A DNA stretch of 64,000 bases from an uncultured Bacteroidales bacterium. Lineage in GTDB: Bacteria; Bacteroidota; Bacteroidia; Bacteroidales; Paludibacteraceae. Position numbers and translations under genes: made by a program. The notes beneath the pieces are model-generated. The model saw nothing but the letters and a program-made list of their open reading frames with translations, did not search any database and was not told where the DNA came from. Within the stretch, counting starts at the first letter, position 1. Each line of letters begins with the position of its first letter. This document shows positions 50,728 through 59,167 of this stretch, in pieces. The DNA lies in NCBI GenBank assembly GCA_934728255.1, contig CAKVEC010000003.1, forward strand, positions 62,001 through 126,000. Reading direction: 5' to 3'.

Positions 50728-52281
50728 ATGAAACGATTGTTTACTTTAATGTGCGCATCGCTGTTATTGTACTGCCCGTTTGGCTTTGCCGCCGTTGTAT
50801 GGGATGGCACCTCCAAAGAAATTTGGACAAAAGGAACTGGCACAGAATCGGATCCCTATTTGATAGAAACACCTGCTAATTTGGCATATTTATCACAACA
50901 AGTCCAAGAAGGCAATACTTATGAGAATGTTTATTTTTTACAAACAGACGATATCGACCTTAATAATAAATCGTGCCAAATAGGTAGTAGTTCTTCAAGA
51001 TATTTTGAAGGAATATATGATGGAGGACAAAAACAGATTATCAATGTTGCATATTGTCTATTTGGTTATATCAAATCGGCAACCATTAAAAATTTGACTA
51101 TTGCCGGTACTTCCACCTATCCTATGATAAATAATGCGAATGGCAATGTAACTCTTGTTAATTGCCACAACAAATCCACTTCTAAAATTACTCAAGGAGG
51201 TGCAGGGTTAGTCAATGTCGCAGAGCAAGGTCGCATCACATTGGAAAATTGCAGCAATAGTGCAATTATAGAATCCAGTGGTTATATGATTACGCATAAT
51301 AATAGTTACCACCAAATAATAACAGATACTGTGTGTTTAGGGGGACTAGTTGCCAAGGCACAAAATATTAAAATGAGTGACTGCCATAATGCTGGAGATG
51401 TCAAATTTGTACGCCCTGGTTATAACAACTATTGGAGTGCAGAAAATGGTTGTGCTACGGGATTGGTGGGATATGCAAATATGGCGACTATCACCAAATC
51501 ATATAATAACGGGGATATTAACTTTGATGGTAGTTCAAATGGTAACAGCGGTTCGGGGGTCAGCAGAGTTTATGTTGCAGGATTAGCCCTCGGCGAAGGA
51601 AGCATAACACAATCATACAATATCGGAAATATATATGGACGTTCCAATTGGAATGTTTCAGCAAGTGGATACCGTGCACCTGAATATACATATGGGCTTT
51701 CAAATTGTACAAATTCTTATTGTTATTCGAAAGGAATTACTATCGTTGGTGGGGGCTATAGTTATTGTTTAGGTGGAATATGTACTAACTGCTATTGTAT
51801 TTTATCAGAACAAATAGAAAATGTGGCAGATAATACTTCTGTAGATATATATTATAATTCAGATATGCCGGTAACTAATCCTTATAACGCTGTTGCTAAA
51901 ACCAAGAAGCAAATGAAATCCCCTTCCTTTGTTTCTTTACTCAATACGGATGGTGACTATTTTTACCCCGACTATACGAATATTAACGACGGCTATCCCG
52001 TATTGCGTTGGCAGTTGGAGGACGTTGATTTCTATACGATCAAGGGTCTCTGCCGCGAGGAACAGGGAACCATTACCGGCACAGGTGCTTACCCCAAGGG
52101 CGCAGAGATTCAACTGACTGCCATGCCGAAAGACAACTTCATATTTGTAGGCTGGAGCGATGGCGTTACCGACAACCCGCGCACTATCAAGGTGGAGGGC
52201 GAAGCCACTTATGCCGCACAATTTGAACGTACAAGTTATACCGTCTATGTCAACCAAGATTGTTCCATCACGGTGGAGTGA
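50728..52281 (+). CDS. Exported GLUG-like / InlB-repeat protein (cluster protein 1)
   Basis: 517 aa. The signal peptide (MKRLFTLMCASLLLYCPFGFA) is followed by VVWDGTSKEIWTKGTGTESDPYLIETPANLAYLS, the start of a beta-helix with GLUG-like turns (residues ~25-400, Asn/Gly-rich). The C-terminal ~85 residues are one complete InlB-like repeat (YTIKGLCREEQG...AEIQLTAMPKDNFIFVGWSDGVTDNPRTIKVEGEATYAAQF) plus only the first half of another (YTVYVNQDCSITVE), ending there at a stop. It has no T9SS C-terminal domain. The first ~1.2 kb is AT-rich; from ~51,930 base composition changes sharply to that of the neighbours. Stop is 4 bp before the next start. Confidence 0.8.
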   Translation: MKRLFTLMCASLLLYCPFGFAAVVWDGTSKEIWTKGTGTESDPYLIETPANLAYLSQQVQEGNTYENVYFLQTDDIDLNNKSCQIGSSSSRYFEGIYDGGQKQIINVAYCLFGYIKSATIKNLTIAGTSTYPMINNANGNVTLVNCHNKSTSKITQGGAGLVNVAEQGRITLENCSNSAIIESSGYMITHNNSYHQIITDTVCLGGLVAKAQNIKMSDCHNAGDVKFVRPGYNNYWSAENGCATGLVGYANMATITKSYNNGDINFDGSSNGNSGSGVSRVYVAGLALGEGSITQSYNIGNIYGRSNWNVSASGYRAPEYTYGLSNCTNSYCYSKGITIVGGGYSYCLGGICTNCYCILSEQIENVADNTSVDIYYNSDMPVTNPYNAVAKTKKQMKSPSFVSLLNTDGDYFYPDYTNINDGYPVLRWQLEDVDFYTIKGLCREEQGTITGTGAYPKGAEIQLTAMPKDNFIFVGWSDGVTDNPRTIKVEGEATYAAQFERTSYTVYVNQDCSITVE

Positions 52282-52285
52282 TACC

Positions 52286-53068
52286 ATGGGTAGTATGTCG
52301 TATCTCGCAGCATATCGGCGTTGGCTGCTTTGCCTGTGTATGGCATTGCTGCTGACACCTCTGTCTGCCGCCCCGCACCATGTCATCATCAGCACATCGG
52401 AGTGTGCTGCGCAGCAGGAACTGGAGGTGCAGAATGGTACACCCATGACGTTGGTGGCGGAACCCCAATCCGGTTCCCGGTTCTTGCGTTGGAGCGACGG
52501 CACCACAGCCAATCCTTATGTATTGCAGATCACATCCGACACCGCTATCGCTGCCGTCTTTGCCCCCGCTCCTGCCGCATCCAGGCATACACTGACCCTG
52601 TACGCCGAGGATTGTGAAGATGCCTATATGTTGGAAGTTGAGGATGGCAAAACCGTTACCTTGGTGGCTACTCCTCTGACGGGCTACACCTTCAGCCGAT
52701 GGGATGACGGCAGCACTTCCAACCCGCGTATTGTCTCCGTGAGTGCTGATGCTACCTATCGCGCTTTGTTCACCAAGCAGTCCTCTACAGGCGGTGGCAT
52801 GCCGACTTATACTATTACCGTTCGCAACGGCTCTTGTTCGGAGGCAACCACCCGACAGTTTATTGAGGGGGCGCATCTCACAATGTATGCCACCTCGGAT
52901 GCCTGCGGCACGTTCAAGCAATGGTCAGACGGCAACACCGACAACCCTCGTTCTGTCGTCGTAACAGGCGATGCCACCTACACGGCGGAGTTCACCAAGG
53001 TGCAGTACACTATCACCGCTACCGCAAATAATGCCGAGCATGGTTCTGTATCTGTCTCCGCAGAATAA
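52286..53068 (+). CDS. Exported InlB-repeat protein (cluster protein 2)
   Basis: 260 aa. The start at 52286 (alternative 52295) is 4 bp after the previous stop and begins a signal peptide (YRRWLLCLCMALLLTPLSAA). The mature part is three InlB-like repeats of ~70-80 aa (VIISTSECAAQQELEV..LVAEPQSGSRFLRWSDGTTANP; LTLYAEDC..LVATPLTGYTFSRWDDGSTSNP; YTITVRNGSCSEATT..MYATSDACGTFKQWSDGNTDNP) and then half a repeat, ending YTITATANNAEHGSVSVSAE. No sorting domain, no membrane helix. Such repeats form rod-like beta domains in adhesins. Confidence 0.75.
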   Translation: MGSMSYLAAYRRWLLCLCMALLLTPLSAAPHHVIISTSECAAQQELEVQNGTPMTLVAEPQSGSRFLRWSDGTTANPYVLQITSDTAIAAVFAPAPAASRHTLTLYAEDCEDAYMLEVEDGKTVTLVATPLTGYTFSRWDDGSTSNPRIVSVSADATYRALFTKQSSTGGGMPTYTITVRNGSCSEATTRQFIEGAHLTMYATSDACGTFKQWSDGNTDNPRSVVVTGDATYTAEFTKVQYTITATANNAEHGSVSVSAE

Positions 53069-53216
53069 ATTAACGATAAATTAACGGCAATTAACGGAGA
53101 CAAAGAAACACCCGGCCATATTTTAAATGGCTCTTTAATGGACATTAATGGAGCAAAAACAGGTCTTTCATGGAGACCTCCCGAATAAACGTAAACAATA
53201 ACAAGCAAATACAACA

Positions 53217-54113
53217 ATGAAAAAACTCTTTTCTATTCTGGCTATGGCACTATGTATCTCAGCCGTAGCACAAGCCGACCAATTAGTAGTAGATTGCGGC
53301 AACTCCGCCACGCTAACCGCCACCCCCGCCACGGGCTATCATTTCGTGCGCTGGAACGACCTCAACACCGACAACCCGCGTATCATCAGCCCGACGGAAG
53401 ATGCCGCCTATACGGCGTTCTTCGCTATCAACCGCTACACGGTCATCTTCCAGAACTATGACGGCACCGAGTTGCAGAAGGAAACCCTCAACCACGGCGA
53501 TGCCGTCAGTTACAAGGGCACAACTCCTTCCAAACCCGCTACGGCGCAGTATACCTACACTTTCTCGGGTTGGAGTCCGAATGTCGAATATACCGCCACG
53601 GCGGATGCCACCTACATCGCTCAGTTCGACCAAACCTCCAACAAGTACACTATCACCTTCCGCAACTGGGACGGCACAGTTCTCGAAGCCAAGGAGTGGG
53701 AATACGGTACCCTGCCTTCCTACAGCGGTACGCCTACCCGCCCTGCCGATGCCGAGCATACCTACACATTCTCGGGCTGGGACAAGACCGTCTCGACCGT
53801 AACTGGCGAGGCAACCTATACCGCCCAATACAACGGCACCACCAACTCCTACACCCTTACCACCTCGGGCGAGCACGGTACTACTACGGGCGACGGCACC
53901 TACCTCTATGGTAAGCAGGTTACCATCACCGCCACGGCGGACGCTTGCTACGAGTTCGTTCAGTGGAGCGACGGCGACACCCGTGCCACCCGCGAGGTTA
54001 CCGTTACCGGCAATGCCACCTATGTGGCTACGTTCCGCAAGGTGCAGTACACCATCACTGTTCAGTCTGACAACTCTGCCCAAGGCTCTGTCAGCATCAC
54101 GGCAATGCCGTAA
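53217..54113 (+). CDS. Exported InlB-repeat protein beginning and ending in half repeats (cluster protein 3)
   Basis: 298 aa. Signal peptide MKKLFSILAMALCISAVAQA, then directly the second half of a repeat (LVVDCGNSATLTATPATGYHFVRWNDLNTDNP), two Listeria-Bacteroides-type repeats (YTVIFQNYDGTELQKETL.., YTITFRNWDGTVLEAKEW..), one further full repeat (YTLTTSGEHGTTTGDGTYL..VQWSDGDTRATREV) and a first half repeat (YTITVQSDNSAQGSVSITAMP), then stop. The stop is followed after 6 bases by the start of the next gene in the same frame. The 148-bp gap before it contains no gene. Confidence 0.78.
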   Translation: MKKLFSILAMALCISAVAQADQLVVDCGNSATLTATPATGYHFVRWNDLNTDNPRIISPTEDAAYTAFFAINRYTVIFQNYDGTELQKETLNHGDAVSYKGTTPSKPATAQYTYTFSGWSPNVEYTATADATYIAQFDQTSNKYTITFRNWDGTVLEAKEWEYGTLPSYSGTPTRPADAEHTYTFSGWDKTVSTVTGEATYTAQYNGTTNSYTLTTSGEHGTTTGDGTYLYGKQVTITATADACYEFVQWSDGDTRATREVTVTGNATYVATFRKVQYTITVQSDNSAQGSVSITAMP

Positions 54114-54119
54114 TCCGCT

Positions 54120-54911
54120 ATGAAACGCTTGCTGATTTTCTTTCTGTGCGCATTGAGCGTGTGTACCCTCCGTGCGGAGGGTGCGCCGCTCGCTATGCGT
54201 GTGGATTGCGGCAACTGGGTGCAACTCACTGCCACGCCCTATACCGACTACCATTTCGTGGAGTGGAACGACCGCAACACCGACTCCGTGCGGCAGGTTC
54301 AGGTCAACGAGGACGCCTCCTATATCGCTTTCTTTGCTTCCAACTGCGAGGAGTATGCCAACTGGCCTGTGGTCGCGCTCTACGACTGGCTTATGATGCT
54401 CAACGTGCAGGCAATCAACAATATGGGCTATTACGTAGCCCCCTCTGCCGTTACGTGGTACCGTGTCGTCGGCGAACCCGATGATATGCACAACGCTTTC
54501 CCGCAGGACGACCAACCCGTTGCCACGGGCTACTATCTCACCCTTGCGCAGAACCTGTCGGGTACGGGCGACTACTATGCCGTAGCCGATGTGTCCGACG
54601 CCCAAGGTATGCTTTGCGACGGACTCATGCGCTCCACCATCGTCCGTTATGCCCATTCCGTGCAACGCCACAGGGTGGCACTCCGCCCCAACCAAGCCTT
54701 TGCGGGGGAACCGATGCACCTGACAGGTCTCGACCCCGCCGAAACAACCACGATCCGGGTCTATAGTGCCACAGGGCAACTCTTGTCCTCGGAAACGGCT
54801 ACCGCCACCGATACCTACCTGCTCCAAGCCGCTTATGTGGCGGGTTGCTACTCGGTGCGTGTCGAGAGTCCCTCTCTCAGCGAAACACTCCGTTATATCG
54901 TCAAAAAATGA
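54120..54911 (+). CDS. Half-repeat protein with T9SS-like C-terminal domain (cluster protein 4)
   Basis: 263 aa. Signal peptide (MKRLLIFFLCALSVCTLRA), then a lone second-half repeat (MRVDCGNWVQLTATPYTDYHFVEWNDRNTDSVRQV), a globular segment (~70-185; ANWPVVALYDWLMMLNVQAINNMGY, VTWYRVVGEPDD, GYYLTLAQNLSGTGDYYAV) and a ~75-residue type IX sorting-like domain (RPNQAFAGEPMHLTGLDPAETTTIRVYSATGQLLSSE ... CYSVRVES.....YIVKK). It is the only member of the four with a sorting domain, so it is probably the surface anchor for the others (inference). Confidence 0.78.
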   Translation: MKRLLIFFLCALSVCTLRAEGAPLAMRVDCGNWVQLTATPYTDYHFVEWNDRNTDSVRQVQVNEDASYIAFFASNCEEYANWPVVALYDWLMMLNVQAINNMGYYVAPSAVTWYRVVGEPDDMHNAFPQDDQPVATGYYLTLAQNLSGTGDYYAVADVSDAQGMLCDGLMRSTIVRYAHSVQRHRVALRPNQAFAGEPMHLTGLDPAETTTIRVYSATGQLLSSETATATDTYLLQAAYVAGCYSVRVESPSLSETLRYIVKK

Positions 54912-55013
54912 CAATGTGTTTGTTTCAAAGCGCGGTGTATGTTGCACCGCAAGACAGGTTTTATAGGTTTTGTTCTTTATAAAATATCATTGTCGTTTGT
55001 TGAATTCATTTTT

Positions 55014-55853
55014 ATGAAAAAGATACTGTTCTTCGTTTGCCTTTGTGCTGCCGGTGTGGCGACCCATGCGGAAAATGCCCATCTCCTTACGCTCGGACTG
55101 CGTGGCGGCGAGATGACCGTCCTGCACTCCTCTGCACAGGACCTGCACAGCCAAATGGGTGGAGTAGGGGCACTCGACCTCGGTTATGTATGGTATGCAC
55201 CCGTCCCCCGTGCGGAGTTGGGGCTCCGTACGGGTCTCCTCGTCGGTTATGGTGCCGCCGGTACAAGCGGTGCTTTCTCGCAGCAGTTCACCAATACCGA
55301 CTACCTCGGCAACCTGATGCGCTATACCACCTCCGCGCAACTCTTTTCCCGCTCGCAGATGGTCTCTGTGGAAATCCCGTTGATGATGGCTCTGCGTGCC
55401 AAGGGCTTTACTTTCAATGCCGGCTTTTCCCTTCAGACGCTGCTCTGGCAGCATACCCGCCAGCATCTGACCTCGCCCCATATCGATGCGTTCTATCCCG
55501 CATACAATGTGCATGTTACCGACGAACTCATCACCGGTCAACTCCCTGCTTCCCGACAGACCTCCGTCTATGCCTCCGGTCTACCCCTGGTGGGGCTGGG
55601 CGTCTGCACCGAGATAGGTTACGATTTCGCCCTGCCGAAAGGCTATCTCGGTCTGCAAGCCTTTTTCTCTTGCTCTGTTCTGAACAACTACCGCCCGTCG
55701 GACGCTGTCGTCATCGCCGTCTCACCAATCACCGACCCCGCTAATCCAGTCCCCACTGTGCAGGTCTCCAATGCCATGCCTTCTCTCTGTTCTTCCGTCC
55801 GCCCCCTCTCTTTCGGGCTCCGCCTCTACTACGCCTTCGAATGGCATCGCTAA
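55014..55853 (+). CDS. Outer-membrane beta-barrel protein paralogous to the first gene of the window
   Basis: 279 aa. The start at 55014 gives a signal peptide (MKKILFFVCLCAAGVATHA). The mature protein begins LLTLGLRGGEMTVLH and continues as a porin-like barrel (YVWYAPVPRAELGLRTGLLVGYG, VEIPLMMALRAKGFTFNAG, FGLRLYYAFEWH). It shares LTSPHIDAFYPAYNVHVTDELITGQL-type sequence with 3-1454 but lacks its linker domain. It follows the four-protein cluster by about 100 bp and may be the outer-membrane partner of these proteins (inference). Confidence 0.78.
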   Translation: MKKILFFVCLCAAGVATHAENAHLLTLGLRGGEMTVLHSSAQDLHSQMGGVGALDLGYVWYAPVPRAELGLRTGLLVGYGAAGTSGAFSQQFTNTDYLGNLMRYTTSAQLFSRSQMVSVEIPLMMALRAKGFTFNAGFSLQTLLWQHTRQHLTSPHIDAFYPAYNVHVTDELITGQLPASRQTSVYASGLPLVGLGVCTEIGYDFALPKGYLGLQAFFSCSVLNNYRPSDAVVIAVSPITDPANPVPTVQVSNAMPSLCSSVRPLSFGLRLYYAFEWHR

Positions 55854-55880
55854 CTAAATACCGGATATAGAAATTACGGC

Positions 55881-55964
55881 AACGTGAAGCGTAAGGCAGG
55901 TGCGCCTATGCGCACTGAGTGCCGTAGCGACAACGAAGCCCTGTGGGCTGAGTAGAACTCCTTA
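55881..55964. repeat. GTGAAGCGTAAGGCAGGTGCGCC dispersed repeat, copy 2
   Basis: Shares ACGTGAAGCGTAAGGCAGGT and later blocks with 12867-12947. Confidence 0.8.
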
Positions 55965-56024
55965 AAGCAGACGCAACGAGAGGTGTTCCTGTATGGACGA
56001 TGACGATACGTCTTGTGCCTCTTT

Positions 56025-56116
56025 CGACAACCGGTGGCGCAAAGCACCGCTTTGTGCGCAGCACGCGCCACCATTGTCCGCTATGCCTACCTTATCGGTC
56101 TTATCCGGCTCATTAG
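56025..56116. repeat. Nested-hairpin element, copy C
   Basis: The arms CGACAACCGGTGGCG and CGCCACCATTGTCCG enclose GCGCAAAGC-ACC-GCTTTGTGCGC. The inner arms differ from copies A and B by paired changes that keep the stem. With the previous repeat it fills the 373-bp gap before the next gene. Confidence 0.8.
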
Positions 56117-56146
56117 CCTACGCATTGCCCATCCCTATAAATAGGT

Positions 56147-56178
56147 ATTGTGTATTCCCTGGAAAAATCGTAATTTTG
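56147..56178 (+). promoter_or_regulatory. Promoter of the exported gene at 56227
   Basis: ATTG (56147-56150), 20 bases, TAATTTTG (56171-56178). Confidence 0.7.
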
Positions 56179-56226
56179 CACCGAAAATGGGCTTTAGCCC
56201 CTGTTAGTAAGTTGAAAACAAAATTT

Positions 56227-57846
56227 ATGCGTATGAAAAAGATTTTTCTCTTTACTTCCGCACTGCTTGCCAGTGCAACTATGATGGCGCAACTCGTCGG
56301 TTGGTCTTCCGTCGAACTGCTCAACGAGACCACAGCGGGTACTTCTACCATCAATCGCCTCTATACCAACGAGCAAGGCGATATCTTCTTCCTCGGTAAC
56401 TCGGCTTCCAATGGCGAGAAACCGTCGGTTACTTTCGATCGCATTACTATGGATGTGGCACCCTATCGTGTCAATCAGGCAAAAACCAACACAAACCTTG
56501 TCTTTGGTAAACTATCGGGCAAGGATGCTGCTACCCAATGGTTTGGTGCTAGCAATCGTGGCGCGTTCAAAAGTTACGTTGCAACACCTACTGCTGATGG
56601 CAAACTCATTATGGCGGTAACGGCTTGCCATTCCGATAGCAATCATTTGGCTGACAACCGTGTAATGGGCTTTGAAGCAATTGCTACCGATGGTGCTGGC
56701 GCAGGTAGTTATGTAGAAGCCGAATATGCGCCTATCGGTGGCAAAATGGTTGAGTACGGTTTCCTTTTCGAGGTATCGGATAAGAATGTTCAGCCCTTGA
56801 AAGATTTCTACCAACTTAAAGGACAAACTTCCGGCTTTACTTTTGTGGATATGGTTACCGACGGTACCAACTATTATCTGTTGGCACAACTCGCTCCCGG
56901 GGTAGTCGTTGGTGCTGATACTATCAAAGCCAACGTGGAGAAAGGTAGTCTTGCTATCTTGAAGTTTGACAGCCAATGGCAGTTGGCGGGTACCATCATC
57001 AGCGACGGACTGGCAAGTAAGACCACCGGTTTGCTCAAGTATGTGGATGGTAAACTCTATTATGCCGGCAATCTTGCTACTACCAAGGGGGCTTCTTTCT
57101 CTTGGGGAGGCAAAACCATCGAAGCAACCAATACGGGCAATAGTCTCGTGCTGGCAACCCTTTCTACCAATCTGCAATGTGAGTCGTTGGCATTGGTGGA
57201 CGCTTGCAAGTTAGAGGGCAAAGGTGGCAACATTACGGTGTATGATGAGGTAATTAATGGTACAAATGCTTATTTGACCGGTTTCCAAACGGGTGGCGTC
57301 ATCCTCTCGGAAACAGATACACTCAAGGGAACGGCTACTACATCGGCATATATTCTCAGTGTGGATCTTACCACGGGCAAAGTGGCTAAGGCAACCCGCC
57401 TCAACGCTACGGCAATCACTTCAGGTTCGTCCCTATTGATGCACAACGATAGTGTTTATATGTATGCCTACAACTGGGCGGAGCAGAACGGACGTGTCGC
57501 TCTCTATACCTATGATGCCTCGTTGAACGCAGGCGATACCATTGCCCTCATAAACGCTACAGGGCAAGAGGCTACCAATAGTGCCGTTCTGACAAAATAT
57601 GGCACATTGGCATATTCTTTCCGTACCAAAGGCAATGCTGATTTCTCTGCAGAGGCTACTCAGACCTATGCCGGAGAAAATGCTTTCCGTGGCATCGTGG
57701 CGGTTCAACAACTCTTTGAGAACCCCTATCAGGCTATTGGCAACACATCTGCGCCTGCTCAGAAAGCCGAAAAGTTCATTCTTAACGGGCAACTCTATAT
57801 CCGTCGTGGCAACGCAGTTTTCAATGCGTTAGGACAGCAACTCTAA
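56227..57846 (+). CDS. Exported beta-propeller-like protein with sorting-like tail
   Basis: 539 aa. The start at 56227 begins a signal peptide (MRMKKIFLFTSALLASATMMA). The body is repeated beta sheets with GxxxF/L and D(G)xxY patterns (LYTNEQGDIFFLGNSAS, ADGKLIMAVTACHSDS, MVTDGTNYYLLAQLAPG, YVDGKLYYAGNLATTKG, VINGTNAYLTGFQTGG, MHNDSVYMYAYNW), suggesting a beta-propeller. No catalytic residues seen. The C-terminus KAEKFILNGQLYIRRGNAVFNALGQQL resembles the tail of the giant adhesin at 7860-12590. Function unknown; probably surface-exposed. Confidence 0.75.
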   Translation: MRMKKIFLFTSALLASATMMAQLVGWSSVELLNETTAGTSTINRLYTNEQGDIFFLGNSASNGEKPSVTFDRITMDVAPYRVNQAKTNTNLVFGKLSGKDAATQWFGASNRGAFKSYVATPTADGKLIMAVTACHSDSNHLADNRVMGFEAIATDGAGAGSYVEAEYAPIGGKMVEYGFLFEVSDKNVQPLKDFYQLKGQTSGFTFVDMVTDGTNYYLLAQLAPGVVVGADTIKANVEKGSLAILKFDSQWQLAGTIISDGLASKTTGLLKYVDGKLYYAGNLATTKGASFSWGGKTIEATNTGNSLVLATLSTNLQCESLALVDACKLEGKGGNITVYDEVINGTNAYLTGFQTGGVILSETDTLKGTATTSAYILSVDLTTGKVAKATRLNATAITSGSSLLMHNDSVYMYAYNWAEQNGRVALYTYDASLNAGDTIALINATGQEATNSAVLTKYGTLAYSFRTKGNADFSAEATQTYAGENAFRGIVAVQQLFENPYQAIGNTSAPAQKAEKFILNGQLYIRRGNAVFNALGQQL

Positions 57847-57862
57847 TGTTGGCATAATAATT

Positions 57863-57903
57863 GTGGCAGTTTTATCGAAGGGTAAAACTGCCACTTTTTT
57901 TAT
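57863..57903 (+). terminator. Terminator after the beta-propeller-like gene
   Basis: GTGGCAGTTTTA (57863-57874) pairs perfectly with TAAAACTGCCAC (57883-57894), followed by TTTTTTTAT. Confidence 0.95.
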
Positions 57904-58013
57904 ATCATTAGGGCTTTATTTGATTGGCTAAAGAATAAATTAATGGTCAATTATATGTTTCCAAAAAGAAAGAATTAACGTTCAATTATACGATAATTAA
58001 TGTTTTATACAAT

Positions 58014-58454
58014 ATGAAAAAGTTTATGTTCTTTGCAGCCCTCGCGGCTGTTATCGGTTTGGCTTCATGCTCCAAACCCGCAGAAAAACAGGAAACCATC
58101 TACTCTATCGACGAAGTCTATTCGCAGGCAGATTCGTTGGTTGGTGATACCATCACTTTCCAAGGTATGTGTACACATCTCTGCAAACACGGTGGTCGCA
58201 AAGCCTTTCTTATGGGTAGTGACGAGAGCCGTATCTTGCGTGTGGAGGGTGCCGAGATGGGCAATTTTGATGCCGCTTGTATCAGCAATCTCGTGCGTGT
58301 CAAAGGCGTACTCCATACCTTTGAGTATCAACCCGAACCCGCCGACAACCCCGGTGAACAGCATGGTACCGACGGACAAGGTTGCGAAACCGAGAAAAAA
58401 GCCATCAAAGGCTACTACGCCACCGCTATCAGTTACACGATCGTAACGGAATAA
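58014..58454 (+). CDS. Lipoprotein with CTHLCKHGGRK motif
   Basis: 146-aa lipoprotein (lipobox GLASC, Cys ~19). The remainder looks like a small OB-fold: IDEVYSQADSLVGDTITFQGMCTHLCKHGGRKAFLMGSDESRILRVEG. The CxxxCxH motif may bind a metal or heme (inference). No enzyme family recognised. The stop codon overlaps the start of the PepSY membrane gene by one base (TAATG), so the two are co-translated and probably work together. Confidence 0.75.
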   Translation: MKKFMFFAALAAVIGLASCSKPAEKQETIYSIDEVYSQADSLVGDTITFQGMCTHLCKHGGRKAFLMGSDESRILRVEGAEMGNFDAACISNLVRVKGVLHTFEYQPEPADNPGEQHGTDGQGCETEKKAIKGYYATAISYTIVTE

Positions 58455-59047
58455 TGGGTAATTCCTTTCATTTAATGGAACAATCGAAACCCAATACAGG
58501 TGCGAAAGTCCGCAAATGGCTGCGTATCATCCATCGCGACTTGAGTTATATCTTTGCGGGTATGCTTTTGGTATATGCCGTCTCCGGTATTGCCCTCAAC
58601 CACAAGGACAGTTTCAATAGCCAGTACTCTGTCTCCCGTACAGAATATGCGCTCGCTGCCACACCGCGTGCCGGCGTCTCGCAAACCACTATCGACGGGT
58701 GGCTGGACGCTTGCGGTGTCTCGGGGCAGGAGATACAGCACTATTTCCCCAACGACAATACCCTCAAAGTCTTTCTCAAAGGCAATAGCAATCTGGTTGT
58801 GGACTTGTCCACGGGCAACGCCACGTTGGAGCAGGTCAAGAAACGCCCTGTTCTCGGCAGTCTGAGCAAATTGCATTACAACCCGGGCAAGGCGTGGACG
58901 TGCTTCTCCGATGTATTCGCCGTCTCGCTGATTCTTATCATTCTTACGGGGATTTTTATGCTCAAGGGTAAGCATGGCCTTGTTGGTATAGGCGGTATCG
59001 AGTTTCTGATAGGTATCCTTATCCCTCTGCTGTTCATTCTGCTCTGA
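58454..59047 (+). CDS. PepSY-associated transmembrane protein
   Basis: 197-aa inner-membrane protein of the PepSY_TM type. The start at 58454 overlaps the previous stop; a second ATG at 58475 is possible. It has helix 1 (LRIIHRDLSYIFAGMLLVYAVSGIALNH; the RxxHRDLS and H pattern is typical), a periplasmic PepSY-like middle (GWLDACGVSGQEIQHYFPNDNTLKVFLKGNSNLVVDLSTG) and C-terminal helices with SLSKLHYNPGKAWTCFSDVFAVSLIL. Similar proteins accompany iron/siderophore or redox steps in other bacteria. Function with its lipoprotein partner is unknown. Confidence 0.85.
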   Translation: MGNSFHLMEQSKPNTGAKVRKWLRIIHRDLSYIFAGMLLVYAVSGIALNHKDSFNSQYSVSRTEYALAATPRAGVSQTTIDGWLDACGVSGQEIQHYFPNDNTLKVFLKGNSNLVVDLSTGNATLEQVKKRPVLGSLSKLHYNPGKAWTCFSDVFAVSLILIILTGIFMLKGKHGLVGIGGIEFLIGILIPLLFILL

Positions 59048-59068
59048 TAATTGGAATATGTTCTCTAA

Positions 59069-59112
59069 AAAACAGGCTGTCCTCCTTCAAGTAGGATAGC
59101 CTGTTTTTTTAT
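59069..59112 (+). terminator. Terminator after the PepSY gene
   Basis: AACAGGCTGTCCT (59071-59083) pairs with AGGATAGCCTGTT (59093-59105), then TTTTT. Confidence 0.9.
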
Positions 59113-59167
59113 AGCCTTCTTTATGCATAAAATATGCATTATATGCAGTTTGCTTACCTCATAATAC

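Noticed and set aside
53069..53216. Missing coding link between cluster proteins 2 and 3
   Set aside because: The 148-bp gap has stops in all forward frames and AT-rich TTAACG repeats; it cannot join the two proteins.
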